A DNA stretch of 64,000 nt. Source: CATQHP01 sp965214915. Lineage in GTDB: Bacteria; Acidobacteriota; Terriglobia; Bryobacterales; UBA6623. Made by a program: the position numbers and the translations under genes. The notes beneath the pieces are model-generated. The model saw only the letters and a list, made by a program, of their open reading frames with translations. It was not told where the DNA came from and searched no databases. Where the stretch lies: NCBI GenBank assembly GCA_965214915.1, contig CBDCCP010000001.1:806001-870000 (forward strand), read 5' to 3'. Shown here one piece after another: positions 16,779 to 25,576 of this stretch; the first letter of the stretch is position 1, and the number at the start of each line of letters is the position of its first letter.

Positions 16779-17533
16779 CGCCGCGAAGCTCGCAGCGGGC
16801 CGGAATGACTCTGGTCGAGGTGCTCGTTGCGTTTACCTTGCTGGGGATGCTTTCCCTCGGCTTGGTGACGGCTTTGCAAACCGGCGTCGGCGCGTGGCAA
16901 GACTCGCGGGAGGCCATTTCGCTTGACCGCCGCATCGTCAACGCGAACAGCCTCCTGCACGCCGAGTTGGCGGGACTCGTGCCGGTTCTGGCCGAGCCGC
17001 CGCCGAATCGGCCGGATATCCCGAGGTTCCCTTTTTTTCACGGAGAGCCGACGGAGATGCGCTTCGTTTCGTCGTACTCGTTGGAGGCGGGAGTCCGCTC
17101 GGGGCTGCGCATTGTGGAGTTGTCGGTAATTCCCGGCAAAGAAGGGCGGCGGCTGATCCTGAATGAATTGCCCTATCGGGGGCCGCGGAGCGTAGGCGGC
17201 TTCGCTCTGCAAGCGCTGCCGGATCGGACGAGCCTTTCCGGCCGCCGCCTGATTTTTGCGCCGGTTCGGGCGCGCGCGGATTCGTTGATCGCCGCCGACC
17301 GCTTGAGTTTCTGCCGGTTTTCTTATTTGAGATATCCGCGCGAACCGGAAGCTCCGGGAGAATGGATTCCCATCTGGAGCGACTTGCAGAACGTTCCGGT
17401 TGCGGTGCGGTTGGAAATGGCGCCGGCGGCGGTCGAGGCCGGATTGCAGCCCGTGACGATCACCGCGCAGATTCGAGCGGAATACGAACTGCCGAACGCT
17501 TTGCAGCGGTTGCTGCGGTCAATCGGGAGGTAG
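16775..17533 (+). CDS. gspJ: Minor pseudopilin GspJ-like
   Basis: A 252-residue prepilin, the largest of the H-I-J set, as usual for GspJ. The cleavage site is QRAG/MTLVEVLVAFTLLG with Glu at +5. The mature part contains long beta segments and an insertion rich in Pro and Arg. The ATG lies four bases inside the end of gspI (ATGA). GspI, GspJ and GspK normally form the tip of the pseudopilus. Confidence 0.82.
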   Translation: MTPRSSQRAGMTLVEVLVAFTLLGMLSLGLVTALQTGVGAWQDSREAISLDRRIVNANSLLHAELAGLVPVLAEPPPNRPDIPRFPFFHGEPTEMRFVSSYSLEAGVRSGLRIVELSVIPGKEGRRLILNELPYRGPRSVGGFALQALPDRTSLSGRRLIFAPVRARADSLIAADRLSFCRFSYLRYPREPEAPGEWIPIWSDLQNVPVAVRLEMAPAAVEAGLQPVTITAQIRAEYELPNALQRLLRSIGR

Positions 17534-17540
17534 GGCCGCA

Positions 17541-18581
17541 GTGCGCCGAGCAACTTTCAGGGGCCGGGCGGGCGCCGGCCGGCGCCGCGGTTCGGCGCTG
17601 ATCGCCGTGTTGTGGACGATCGTCGTACTTACGGCAGTTGGCTTCGCCCTCTCGACCGCCGTCCGCAACGAAATCGACCGTGCCTCGTTGAGCGTCGATT
17701 CGACCAAAGCGTATTTCTTGGCCCACGGCGCTATCGAGGCTGCGATGCAGCGCATTGTGCGGCGCGCGGACCCGGATAAGCCGGATGAAGGTTTTGAGGT
17801 CGGCCGGCGTTTTATGCGCTTTCAGTTCGAGACCGGCAGCGCCGATGTCGAAATTGTCGGCGAAAGCGGCAAGCTGGACATCAACCGGGCGGCTCCCGAG
17901 GCGCTGGCCCGGCTGCTCGCTTCGGCGGGCATGGCCGGCGGCCGGGCATTGGCGTTGGCGGCGGCGATCGCGGATTTTCGCGTCCGCTTGAAGCAACGCG
18001 AGGTACGCCTGTACGGCCCGCCCCAGGGCGGGCAAATAAATCTGTCTCCCGGTTCGTCTTTCGACGAGCAGCCCACGTCTATTCAAGAGACGGAGGAACT
18101 TCTCGCGATCCCGGGGATCACGCCGGATATGCTTTACGGCACATTCCGTGAAGCGGGGCGGCCGGCGGCCGACGGCGGCCGCGGAGAAGCTCGGCCGCGG
18201 CTGCTCAGGACGGGCGGCCTGATGCGGAATTTGACCACCAGAGGCGCGACAGTCGTGAACGCCAATTATGCATCGCCTGAAATGCTCCTTGCGGCCGGCT
18301 TGACGCCCGATGTCGTCAGCGCGGTCGAAGACATTCGGGCCGTGCGGCCTTTGACGCCGGACGATCCGGGCATGGGCAACCTGGACGGGTTCGACGCCGG
18401 GATTCGGCTGGGGCTCGGCGGCAGATCGCAACGTTATACCCTCACGGCCACCGCGCGTCTGGCCGCCGCCGGTGCGGATGAGTCTCGGGCGGTGCGGTCG
18501 GTTTCGGCCGTTGTGGAATTGGGGGCTTCCGACGGACCCGATCCGATCCGGATTGTCCGCTGGTACGATCAGCCGTTTTAG
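17541..18581 (+). CDS. gspK: Pseudopilus tip protein GspK
   Basis: A 346-residue protein. The prepilin-type N-terminus reads RRRG/SALIAVLWTIVVLTAV; position +5 is not Glu, as is usual for GspK. NEIDRASLSVDSTKAYFLAHGAIE follows, then a helix-hairpin-helix-like core with IETGS..ADVEIVGESGKLDINRA-type elements and a region ETEELLAIPGITPDMLYG. NANYASPEMLLAAGLTPDVV is also typical. It starts at GTG 17541, eight bases past gspJ. Confidence 0.88.
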   Translation: MRRATFRGRAGAGRRRGSALIAVLWTIVVLTAVGFALSTAVRNEIDRASLSVDSTKAYFLAHGAIEAAMQRIVRRADPDKPDEGFEVGRRFMRFQFETGSADVEIVGESGKLDINRAAPEALARLLASAGMAGGRALALAAAIADFRVRLKQREVRLYGPPQGGQINLSPGSSFDEQPTSIQETEELLAIPGITPDMLYGTFREAGRPAADGGRGEARPRLLRTGGLMRNLTTRGATVVNANYASPEMLLAAGLTPDVVSAVEDIRAVRPLTPDDPGMGNLDGFDAGIRLGLGGRSQRYTLTATARLAAAGADESRAVRSVSAVVELGASDGPDPIRIVRWYDQPF

Positions 18582-18617
18582 ATCCGGCAGCGCTTTTCTT
18601 TCAGAGGCAACGGTAAG

Positions 18618-20129
18618 ATGTTGAACGCGGTCAAACGCTGGGGAACGGGTTGCGGGATCGAAATCCGCGGCCATGACCTGGTTGTCGTGGCGGTGAAATC
18701 CCGCCCTGGCGGCGTGCGCGTGCTTGGGCGCTGCGTGATCGCGGGATTTCGCGTGCGCGAACCCCGCGAGTGGGGCGCGGAGTACGCCCGATTCCTGAAA
18801 GGGGTTGGACTCGATCACGTGGCGGCGACGGTGTGCTTGCCGCGCCGGGAAGTGATCGTCCGCCGCTTGCAGTTGCCGGCGATGAGTCGGAAAGAGACGG
18901 ACGCGGCGGTCGCCCTGCAGCTTGAAACGCTCCATCCGTTCGGGGATGAAGATATCTGCCACGCTTATACGGTACTGGACGGCGGCCAATCGGCGGCGGA
19001 CCGGGTTTCGCTGATGGTCGTGATTGCGGAATCTTCGGTCGTCGACGGTTACGCGGATCGATTCGCAGCGGCCGGAATCGCCGCAGCCTCGTTCAGCGTG
19101 GCCGCGGCGGCGTTGCACACGGCCTTGCGGGTTCGTTGGGACACGCCGCCTGCTCCTCTGGTAATCGGCGATTTCAGGGCCGATCGGTTGGAGCTTTACG
19201 GCGAAGCGCCGGGGCGCGAGGCTTGGACGTCGGAATTCGATCTGACGGCGGCGCCCGCGGGCCGCGCCATGCAACTGGCCTATTCCGATTTGCGCTTGAC
19301 GCCCGCGAAGCCGGCCGCGTTGATCGCCGGCGGCGAGGCAGAGTCTCTTCCGGAGTTCCCGGGGTTCGAAGAAAAAGCTGTCGAGGCAGTGCTCCCTGTC
19401 CCGTTGGAATCGCCGGAAGGATTCGATTTGCAGCGCGATATGTCGGCGATGGCCGTGGCCTTGGAATCCGCCTGCCCCTACCTGGGGTGGCGGGCCAATT
19501 TGCTGCCGGTCGAGCGCAGGGAGTCCAACTCGCGGCTGATGTACGCCCCTACGGCGGCGCTGCTGGCGTTGCTCTGTTTGCTGGGGTTGGCCTTCGCTGC
19601 CCGTCCGCTGATCCAGAACAGCGCGTATGCGGACCGTCTCGAAGCCGAGACCAATCGTCTCGACCGCATCGTGTTCGCGGTTGAGAAAAACCGCAAGCAG
19701 ACAGGCGATGCACGGGAAAAACTGGAACGGTTGCAAAGACTCCGGGCGCGTACGGAGATCGACATGCGGATTATGAGCGAGCTGTCGGAGCGGATTCCCG
19801 ATACGGTCTGGCTCGACAATCTGGAAGTCGACGATTCCGGGATCCAGATCCAAGGCACGGCGCCCGAGGCTGCGCCGTTGCTCGCGTTCATCAACGAATC
19901 TTTGACTGTCACCGGCGCGAAATTTTCGCGCTCACTGACCGTGACCGAAGACGGCGAGCGGTTTCAAATTACGGCGGAGCGCCGCCCGCTGAGCTTGACG
20001 GCGGTCCCGCCTTTGCCATCGGCCGCGATCGAGGCGCAGGATACGCCTGCCGCTGCGGAGGCGCCGGCATCGACGCCGGTGGCGCAGGGCGCCGGCGAAC
20101 CCGGGTCGGCGGAAAGCGGGCAGCCATGA
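18618..20129 (+). CDS. gspL: GspL-like protein: PilM-type actin fold fused to PilN-type domain
   Basis: A 503-residue protein. Residues about 10-290 look like the cytoplasmic actin-fold domain of PilM/GspL (LPRREVIVRRLQLPAMSRKE is the conserved pilus-assembly segment). A transmembrane helix at about 309-332 is followed by a coiled coil (about 335-390) and a ferredoxin-like PilN domain (SELSERIPDTVWLDNLEV). A Pro/Ala/Glu-rich tail ends the protein. In type IV pilus systems the two halves are separate genes, whereas classical GspL is also a fusion. The segment GRVVIAG-like motifs for nucleotide binding are weak. The stop overlaps the next start. Confidence 0.85.
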   Translation: MLNAVKRWGTGCGIEIRGHDLVVVAVKSRPGGVRVLGRCVIAGFRVREPREWGAEYARFLKGVGLDHVAATVCLPRREVIVRRLQLPAMSRKETDAAVALQLETLHPFGDEDICHAYTVLDGGQSAADRVSLMVVIAESSVVDGYADRFAAAGIAAASFSVAAAALHTALRVRWDTPPAPLVIGDFRADRLELYGEAPGREAWTSEFDLTAAPAGRAMQLAYSDLRLTPAKPAALIAGGEAESLPEFPGFEEKAVEAVLPVPLESPEGFDLQRDMSAMAVALESACPYLGWRANLLPVERRESNSRLMYAPTAALLALLCLLGLAFAARPLIQNSAYADRLEAETNRLDRIVFAVEKNRKQTGDAREKLERLQRLRARTEIDMRIMSELSERIPDTVWLDNLEVDDSGIQIQGTAPEAAPLLAFINESLTVTGAKFSRSLTVTEDGERFQITAERRPLSLTAVPPLPSAAIEAQDTPAAAEAPASTPVAQGAGEPGSAESGQP

Positions 20130-20728
20130 GGCAACTCACGCAACGGGAGAAGCGGATGTTGCTGGTTTTGGCGCCGGTGCTTCTCGCGGCCGGTTTTTGG
20201 CAGATTGGAATCCGCTCGTCGCAGAGCGGATCGACGCCGTCCGGCGGTTCGCTCGAGGCGCAAGAGCAGCGTTTCGAGTTGGTGCGCGAGCAGGCAGGAC
20301 GGAAGCCGCTCAGCGACGCCGAATATCGGGCGGTCGAACAGGCGCTGGAAAAAATCGAGGGGCTCTTGCTCGGTTCGGATACGCCGGCCCTGGCGCAAGC
20401 GGAGATGCAGTCGCTGCTGGGCGATTTACTCAAAGACGAAGGCATCGTGATGCGCAATTCACGATTTGGGACGGTCGCGCTGGAGGGCGAGCACTACGCG
20501 CAGGTTCCGCTGACGGTTGATTTTACCTGTGCGATCGAGCAGTTTGTGAATCTGATGGCGGCCATTGCAAACGCGCCGAAACTGCTGACCACCCGCGGCC
20601 TTCAGCTCAAGCAGGGCAATGCGGAGACGAAGGCGGTGAGTGTTCGGATGACGGTTTCCGGGTACCTTCCGGTCGAGCGCGCTCCCGAGTTGATCGAGCG
20701 CGCCGCGAAAGCGAGGGTAGGTCTGTGA
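20126..20728 (+). CDS. gspM: GspM/PilO-like inner-membrane protein
   Basis: A 200-residue protein with a basic N-terminus (TQREKRMLL), one transmembrane helix (about 11-26), a short helical periplasmic linker and a ferredoxin-like domain. The C-terminal part (VPLTVDFTCAIEQFVNLMAAI and VRMTVSGYLP) resembles PilO/GspM. The partner is the L-like protein upstream, with which it overlaps in ATGA. It stabilises the inner-membrane platform in known systems. Confidence 0.75.
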   Translation: MRQLTQREKRMLLVLAPVLLAAGFWQIGIRSSQSGSTPSGGSLEAQEQRFELVREQAGRKPLSDAEYRAVEQALEKIEGLLLGSDTPALAQAEMQSLLGDLLKDEGIVMRNSRFGTVALEGEHYAQVPLTVDFTCAIEQFVNLMAAIANAPKLLTTRGLQLKQGNAETKAVSVRMTVSGYLPVERAPELIERAAKARVGL

Positions 20729-21498
20729 AGAAGAAGCTCGGGTTAATCAATGTTCTCCTCGCGGCGCTGTTCGTTTGGGGCTGTCTGGTTCTTCGCGGGC
20801 AGTACGAGCGCGCCCGGCAGCGGTACGAGATTTTCGATGTTTCGGCGGGAACGGGCGAACCGCCGGTGATGCCCGCTCCGGCTGAGGCGCCTGACGTTCG
20901 CGCCGCGACTTATGCGGCGATTTCGCAGCGTCTGCTGTTGTCGCGGGACCGCAATCCGGTGATCGAAGTGATCGTTCCCGATGAGCCGGAGACCGAGCGG
21001 CCGCAGCCTCCATTGCTGGGCGGGGTGGTCGATTTGGGCGACGGCCCGTTAGCGCTGATGGCGCCGGATGCCGATACGCCGCCCCGCTGGACCGGAGTGG
21101 GAGAAAAAGTCGGCGAATATACCTTGCAGGCGTTCGCCGAGGATACGTTGACGCTTAGCTGGAACGGCGAAAGTATCGAGTTGCCGCAGTCCGAGCTTGC
21201 CGCGGTGAAGTTCGCTCGGCGCGAGAGAGAAACAGCAAGTAGAAGAACGGCGGGCGTCGGTTCGGCAAATCGTAAGACGGCCGCTTCCCGCTCCGGCGAG
21301 TCGGCGTCGAACCTTGCGGCATCGAGCGAGGCCATCGAAAAAGGCAAGTACGTAATCGGCAAACAGTTGAGCTCGGGCGGATATGCGGCCGACCCGAACG
21401 ACGGCGCCCAAGACGGCGTCGAGTACAAAGGCTACGTTCGTCGGGTGAGGAAGACGCCGTTCGGCGCGCAGCATTGGTGGGAGAAAAAGAAACAGTAG
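20725..21498 (+). CDS. gspC: GspC/PilP-like inner-membrane to secretin linker
   Basis: A 257-residue protein starting at GTG 20725 inside the gspM stop. A single transmembrane helix at about residues 6-23 is followed by a Pro/Ala-rich linker, then an HR-like beta domain (LLGGVVDLGDGPLALM and WTGVGEKVGEYTLQAFAEDTLTL at about 96-150). The C-terminal 80 residues are Ser/Ala/Lys-rich and end in a Trp-Trp motif. Position just before the secretin fits GspC, which contacts secretin N-domains. The assignment leans on context. Confidence 0.7.
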   Translation: MKKKLGLINVLLAALFVWGCLVLRGQYERARQRYEIFDVSAGTGEPPVMPAPAEAPDVRAATYAAISQRLLLSRDRNPVIEVIVPDEPETERPQPPLLGGVVDLGDGPLALMAPDADTPPRWTGVGEKVGEYTLQAFAEDTLTLSWNGESIELPQSELAAVKFARRERETASRRTAGVGSANRKTAASRSGESASNLAASSEAIEKGKYVIGKQLSSGGYAADPNDGAQDGVEYKGYVRRVRKTPFGAQHWWEKKKQ

Positions 21499-21574
21499 GA
21501 AGACGATTCCGGGGCATTGGCGCCCGTCGGGGGACGGGGTTGGCGTTCACTAAAGTTCCAGGCGAGAAAAAAGA

Positions 21575-23866
21575 ATGAAAAATTCATTGCAGCATTTCCA
21601 GCGGTTGCCGGCATTGGCGGCGTTGGCAACGTTCGTGTCGTGCGCGGCGTTTGCCCAACAGCAGCAGCCTGCCGATCAACAAGACGGCGATCAGCCGGCA
21701 AACATCTCGTTCAACAATTTCCGCGACGCCAGCATGTTCGACATGATCGACGTTCTGGCGCGGAAACTCGAGATCAACTACATTATCGATCCGGCGGTCT
21801 CCGACGGTTCGGTCACGATCAACACCTACGGGCAGCTTCTCGAGAGCGATATTTTTCCGCTGCTGGAAACGATTTTGCGCATGAACGGGGCTGTCGCCGT
21901 GCAGGTGGGCAACACTTACCGCATCGTGCCGCTGGAAGGCGTGACGCAAACGCCGGTCAGCCCGCGAACCGATGTGAAAGACCTGCCGCCCGATGAGCGT
22001 ATGGTGTTGAACGCGATTCGCCTGAACTATTCTTCGGCGACGGACCTCGGCGAGGTGTTGGCGCCTTTTCTTGGCGAGGGCGGCAAATTTCAGGTCGTCG
22101 CCCAAGCCAACACCCTGATCGTGCTCGACAACAGCCGCAACATGCGGCGGACGATGGAGTTGATCGAACTTTTCGATACCGCTGAGATGGCGCGCCAGCG
22201 TATGCGTCTGTTCAGCGTGGAAAACAGCTTGGCGACAACGTTGGCGGAAGAACTCGACAGCGTTTTTCGAGCATTTTCGCTTTCGGAGGAGCAGTTGGCG
22301 ATTCAGTTCGTGCCTTTGCCGCGGATCAGTTCGATTCTCGTGGTCAGCTCGAATGCCGGCGTTTTCGATGAGGTGGAGGATTGGGTCGGCAAGCTCGATA
22401 AAGCGGTAACGGTCGGCGGCGTTCAAAACTTCATCTACCGGGTGCAATACGGATTTGCCGCGGACCTTGCGGGCACGATCATGCAGCTCTACGGCTTGTA
22501 CGGCGGCTACGGGTATGGGGGCGGCTATGGCGGTTACGGCGGGTATGGCGGCTACGGCGGCGGAATGGGCGGCGGTTACGGCTATGGCGGCGGCTATGGC
22601 GGCGGCTACGGCGGCGGAATGGGCGGCGGTTACGGCGGCGGCTACGGCGGCGGAATGGGCGGCGGTTACGGCGGCGGAATGGGCGGCGGTTACGGGGGCT
22701 ACGGGGGCGGCTATGGCGGTTACGGCGGCGGCGGGTTCATCCAGATTCCCGGCTTGGGCCCGGGGCCGCAGATGCGCTCCCCGGCGGCTTCACAAGGCGC
22801 CGCGGACGAGACCGGAGCGCTGCTCGGCACGACGGAAGGCGCGGCTGAGTCCGCGACTCGGGGCATCCGCATTGTTCCGGACTATGTGAACAACCTCATC
22901 CTGGTGCAATCGACGCAGCAGGAATGGGAAGTGATCAACAAGACGCTGCAAGAGCTCGACTTTCCTCCGCGGCAGGTGTTGATCGACGCGAAGATCTATG
23001 AAGTGAGCTTGAGCGGCGCTTTGTCGAACGGCGTGTCCGCGTACTTGCGAAATCGCTCGACCCCGCGGGTCAACGGCAAACTTACCGCCAGTTTCGACGA
23101 AGCGGGAAACACGCAATTGAACATCGGGACGCTCGTGGGGAACACGCGGGAGCTGGCCCTGTTTCTAGGCGGGAGGGAGATGCAAGGCAGGAGCCGGGTA
23201 ATTTCGGCGCCGTCCGTGATTGCGACCGACAATATCCCGGCGACAATCACGGTGGGCGAATCGATCCCGACGCTGGCGTCGCAGGCTTTGGCGGGCGGCG
23301 CGCAATCGGACGGCTCGTCGCTGTTTACCAACACGATCAATAATGTGCAGACCGGCGTAACCCTTGGGATCACGGCGCGGGTCAATGCCTCCGGTATCGT
23401 GACTATGATTATCAATCAGGAAGTCTCGGCGCCCACCGGAATTAGCGGGGCGATTCAGTCTCCGACGATCGAGCGCAGAAACGTCAGTACGCAGGTGACC
23501 GTGGACGACGGCGATGCGGTGGCGATCGGCGGCATCATCCAAGAGACGAACACTTATGGGATGAGCCGCGTGCCCGTGCTGGGCAGAATCCCCGTGCTGG
23601 GACGTGCGTTCGGCAGCACGACGCAATCGACCGACAAGACCGAATTGATCGTGCTGCTCGAGCCTCACGTAATTTATGACGAAAACGAGATCGTCGGCGC
23701 GACCCAGGAATTGAAGAACCGCATGAAAAGTGTCCGGCGATTGATGCGCAAGGTCGAGGCGCGATCAAAACGCATCGCTGAAAATTCCGTAGCTGAAAAG
23801 CAGCCCCAGGAGTCCGGCGAAGATCACGTAGTAGAACATGGGCACGATGGTGCGCCGGATCAGTAA
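21575..23866 (+). CDS. gspD: Type II secretion secretin GspD with Gly/Tyr/Met-rich insert
   Basis: A 763-residue outer-membrane secretin. The signal peptide ends near ALATFVSCAAFAQ (about residue 28). N0 and N1 domains follow (ISFNNFRDASMFDMIDVLARKL), then N2/N3-type repeats (YRVQYGFAADLAGTIMQLYG). The secretin domain ends with VPVLGRIPVLGRAFGS and TELIVLLEPHVI. Between N-domain and pore lies an 80-residue segment (about 308-388) built almost only from Gly, Tyr and a few Met. The gene ends 102 bases inside the antisense lactate permease gene, so its last 34 residues are encoded opposite the permease C-terminus. A purine-rich GAGAAAAAAGA precedes ATG 21575. Confidence 0.93.
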   Translation: MKNSLQHFQRLPALAALATFVSCAAFAQQQQPADQQDGDQPANISFNNFRDASMFDMIDVLARKLEINYIIDPAVSDGSVTINTYGQLLESDIFPLLETILRMNGAVAVQVGNTYRIVPLEGVTQTPVSPRTDVKDLPPDERMVLNAIRLNYSSATDLGEVLAPFLGEGGKFQVVAQANTLIVLDNSRNMRRTMELIELFDTAEMARQRMRLFSVENSLATTLAEELDSVFRAFSLSEEQLAIQFVPLPRISSILVVSSNAGVFDEVEDWVGKLDKAVTVGGVQNFIYRVQYGFAADLAGTIMQLYGLYGGYGYGGGYGGYGGYGGYGGGMGGGYGYGGGYGGGYGGGMGGGYGGGYGGGMGGGYGGGMGGGYGGYGGGYGGYGGGGFIQIPGLGPGPQMRSPAASQGAADETGALLGTTEGAAESATRGIRIVPDYVNNLILVQSTQQEWEVINKTLQELDFPPRQVLIDAKIYEVSLSGALSNGVSAYLRNRSTPRVNGKLTASFDEAGNTQLNIGTLVGNTRELALFLGGREMQGRSRVISAPSVIATDNIPATITVGESIPTLASQALAGGAQSDGSSLFTNTINNVQTGVTLGITARVNASGIVTMIINQEVSAPTGISGAIQSPTIERRNVSTQVTVDDGDAVAIGGIIQETNTYGMSRVPVLGRIPVLGRAFGSTTQSTDKTELIVLLEPHVIYDENEIVGATQELKNRMKSVRRLMRKVEARSKRIAENSVAEKQPQESGEDHVVEHGHDGAPDQ
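22494..22740 (+). repeat. Gly/Tyr/Met codon repeat inside gspD
   Basis: The DNA is a degenerate tandem array of GGC, GGT, TAC and TAT codons with ATG at intervals. The peptide unit GGGMGGGYG recurs four times, interspersed with GGYGG. Its repetitive nature makes copy number likely to vary through slippage. Confidence 0.85.
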
Positions 23867-25453
23867 TCCCTCGCAGCCGACAAGCCCCACCGTGGCGGCG
23901 GCCGCGACAACGTTGTGGACGGTAATCATGTTCCCGGCCGCTCCTCCCAGCGCTTGAAGGCCCAGGATGACGAGGTGCGGGACCTGGATGCGGTCGGCCA
24001 CGCCGTATTGGAACAAGCTGAACATCAAATCGCTGACGGTGTTGCTCCCGGCGACGAAGGCGCCGAGCGCGCCGATCATGGCCGCGAAGAACGGCCACGT
24101 CGCGCCCGCGACCGAAGCTGCGAATTCGGCCAGAACCAGCGGCATGCTTTGCAGGCCGGAGGCGTTCGTATCGGAGTCGATGAAGACCCGCACCAGCGCT
24201 ACCGCGAAAAGCAGGGCGAAGGCGGGTCCGGCGAGCATTTTGGCGGACGCCGTCCAAGCGCGCCTGGTTTGCTCGCCGCTCATGCCGTGAAGCACGACCG
24301 TAATCAGGGAGACGAGCATGAAGATCGTGCCCGGTAAGTAGAGCGGCTGAATGCCTTGGGAAAGGCCGCTGCCCAGGATATCGCTCCAGACGAGCTGGAC
24401 GGAGCTCAGCCATGCCTTCAAGGGCAGTTGCGAGAGGCGGGTGAGCACAAGCAGGACGGCGACAAGGATGTAGGGGGTCCACGCGCGGCTGAGGCCGATC
24501 TTCGGTTGCTGCTCGGAAAAATCGGGGCTGAAGCTGCCCATCCAATTTTTCTCCCAACGGTCCCGAGGCGGAAAATCCCAGGGCTCGCCCTGGGGAATGA
24601 AGAGCCCGGCCCGCGCGGCGCTGACGACGATGGCGAGTCCGAGCAGTCCGCCCAGCAGGGAGGGGAACTCGGGCCCGAGCAATACCGCGACCAGACAGTA
24701 GGGGACAGTAAACGCGAGACCGGCGAAGACCGCGAATTTCCATATCTTGAGCCCGTCGGCGAAAGACCGCTCCGCGCCGAAAAAGCGGGTCATCATCGCA
24801 CAGATAATCAGCGGAATCGCCGTGCCGACGATAGCGTGCGGAATCGCCGCGAAAACGCCGATGCGATAGATGAAATCGTCGTACGAAATGCCCGCGGCGG
24901 CGATGGCGTTTTCGACTTCGGCTACGTTCAGAGACTCGGCCATGCCGACGAGAATGGGAGTGCCGACCGCGCCGAAAGTGACCGGCGTGCTTTGAATAAT
25001 CAGGCAGCACATCACGGCGGCCAGAGCGGGGAAGCCCAGGGCGAGCAGCAACGGCCCCGCGACGGCGGCGGGCGTGCCGAAGCCCGAAGCCCCCTCGATG
25101 AACGCGCCGAACATCCAGGCCACGATGATGAGCTGCACGCGGCGATCGCACGAGACATCCATGAAGCCTCGGCGAATCGCGGCCGTAGCGCCGCTTTCGG
25201 TCAGTGTTTGCAGCAGGACGATTGCGCCGAAAATGATCCACAGCAGCGTGACGGCGATGACGGCGCCTCTGAGAGACGCCGCGGCCACGTGGCCGGCGGG
25301 GACCTTCCAGAACAGCGCCGCGAACACGGCTGTCATGACGTATGCGACGGGCATGGCTCGTGTTGCCGGCCAGCGCAGGACAACGAGGAAGAACATTACG
25401 GCCACGATGGGCAGCAGGGCGATCAGGGCGTAGAGAGCGGACGGTTCGGTCAT
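23765..25453 (-). CDS. L-lactate permease (LctP family)
   Basis: A 562-residue polytopic inner-membrane protein with about 12 or more hydrophobic segments. Conserved LctP stretches are FGAFIEGASGFGTPAAVAGPLLLALGF (about 117-143) and FGAVGTPILVGM (about 161-172). AAMIGALGAFVAGSNTVSDLMFSLFQ (about 463-488) and AAGNMITVHNVVAAAATVGL near the end are also family marks. It would import lactate or glycolate with protons. ATG 25453 is chosen because the preceding in-frame residues are charged and non-hydrophobic. It is convergent and overlapping with gspD, and divergent from the DUF1553 gene. Confidence 0.9.
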   Translation of the reverse strand: MTEPSALYALIALLPIVAVMFFLVVLRWPATRAMPVAYVMTAVFAALFWKVPAGHVAAASLRGAVIAVTLLWIIFGAIVLLQTLTESGATAAIRRGFMDVSCDRRVQLIIVAWMFGAFIEGASGFGTPAAVAGPLLLALGFPALAAVMCCLIIQSTPVTFGAVGTPILVGMAESLNVAEVENAIAAAGISYDDFIYRIGVFAAIPHAIVGTAIPLIICAMMTRFFGAERSFADGLKIWKFAVFAGLAFTVPYCLVAVLLGPEFPSLLGGLLGLAIVVSAARAGLFIPQGEPWDFPPRDRWEKNWMGSFSPDFSEQQPKIGLSRAWTPYILVAVLLVLTRLSQLPLKAWLSSVQLVWSDILGSGLSQGIQPLYLPGTIFMLVSLITVVLHGMSGEQTRRAWTASAKMLAGPAFALLFAVALVRVFIDSDTNASGLQSMPLVLAEFAASVAGATWPFFAAMIGALGAFVAGSNTVSDLMFSLFQYGVADRIQVPHLVILGLQALGGAAGNMITVHNVVAAAATVGLVGCEGLLIRRTIVPMFYYVIFAGLLGLLFSYGIFSDAF

Positions 25454-25561
25454 GAGCGGCCACAAGGTTACGAATCGCGCGACAGATATGTCAAGGCGGC
25501 GCCGCCTTCGTTCCTGACGAACGCTGCCGCCGGCCGCCGGGGCTGCGTATGTGCAATCGGC

Positions 25562-25567
25562 TAAAAT
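25562..25567 (+). promoter_or_regulatory. -10 box TAAAAT, nine bases before the start codon
   Basis: TAAAAT ends nine bases before ATG 25577, so transcription would begin about three bases ahead of the start codon. This implies a leaderless mRNA for the DUF1553/DUF1501 operon. Confidence 0.45.
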
Positions 25568-25576
25568 GGCGTCTGG

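Noticed and set aside
17460..19853. A 797-codon minus-strand ORF opposite gspK and gspL
   Set aside because: It mirrors two well-supported genes, has an Arg/Gln/His-rich composition and no recognisable domain; long antisense frames are expected in GC-rich DNA.
22494..22740. Short spaced repeats considered as a CRISPR-like array
   Set aside because: Repeats are codon-level and in frame with gspD, without unique spacers of constant length.
22455..22889. A 144-codon Ala/Met/Thr-rich ORF within gspD
   Set aside because: It is the frame-shifted reading of the Gly/Tyr codon repeat and not an independent gene.
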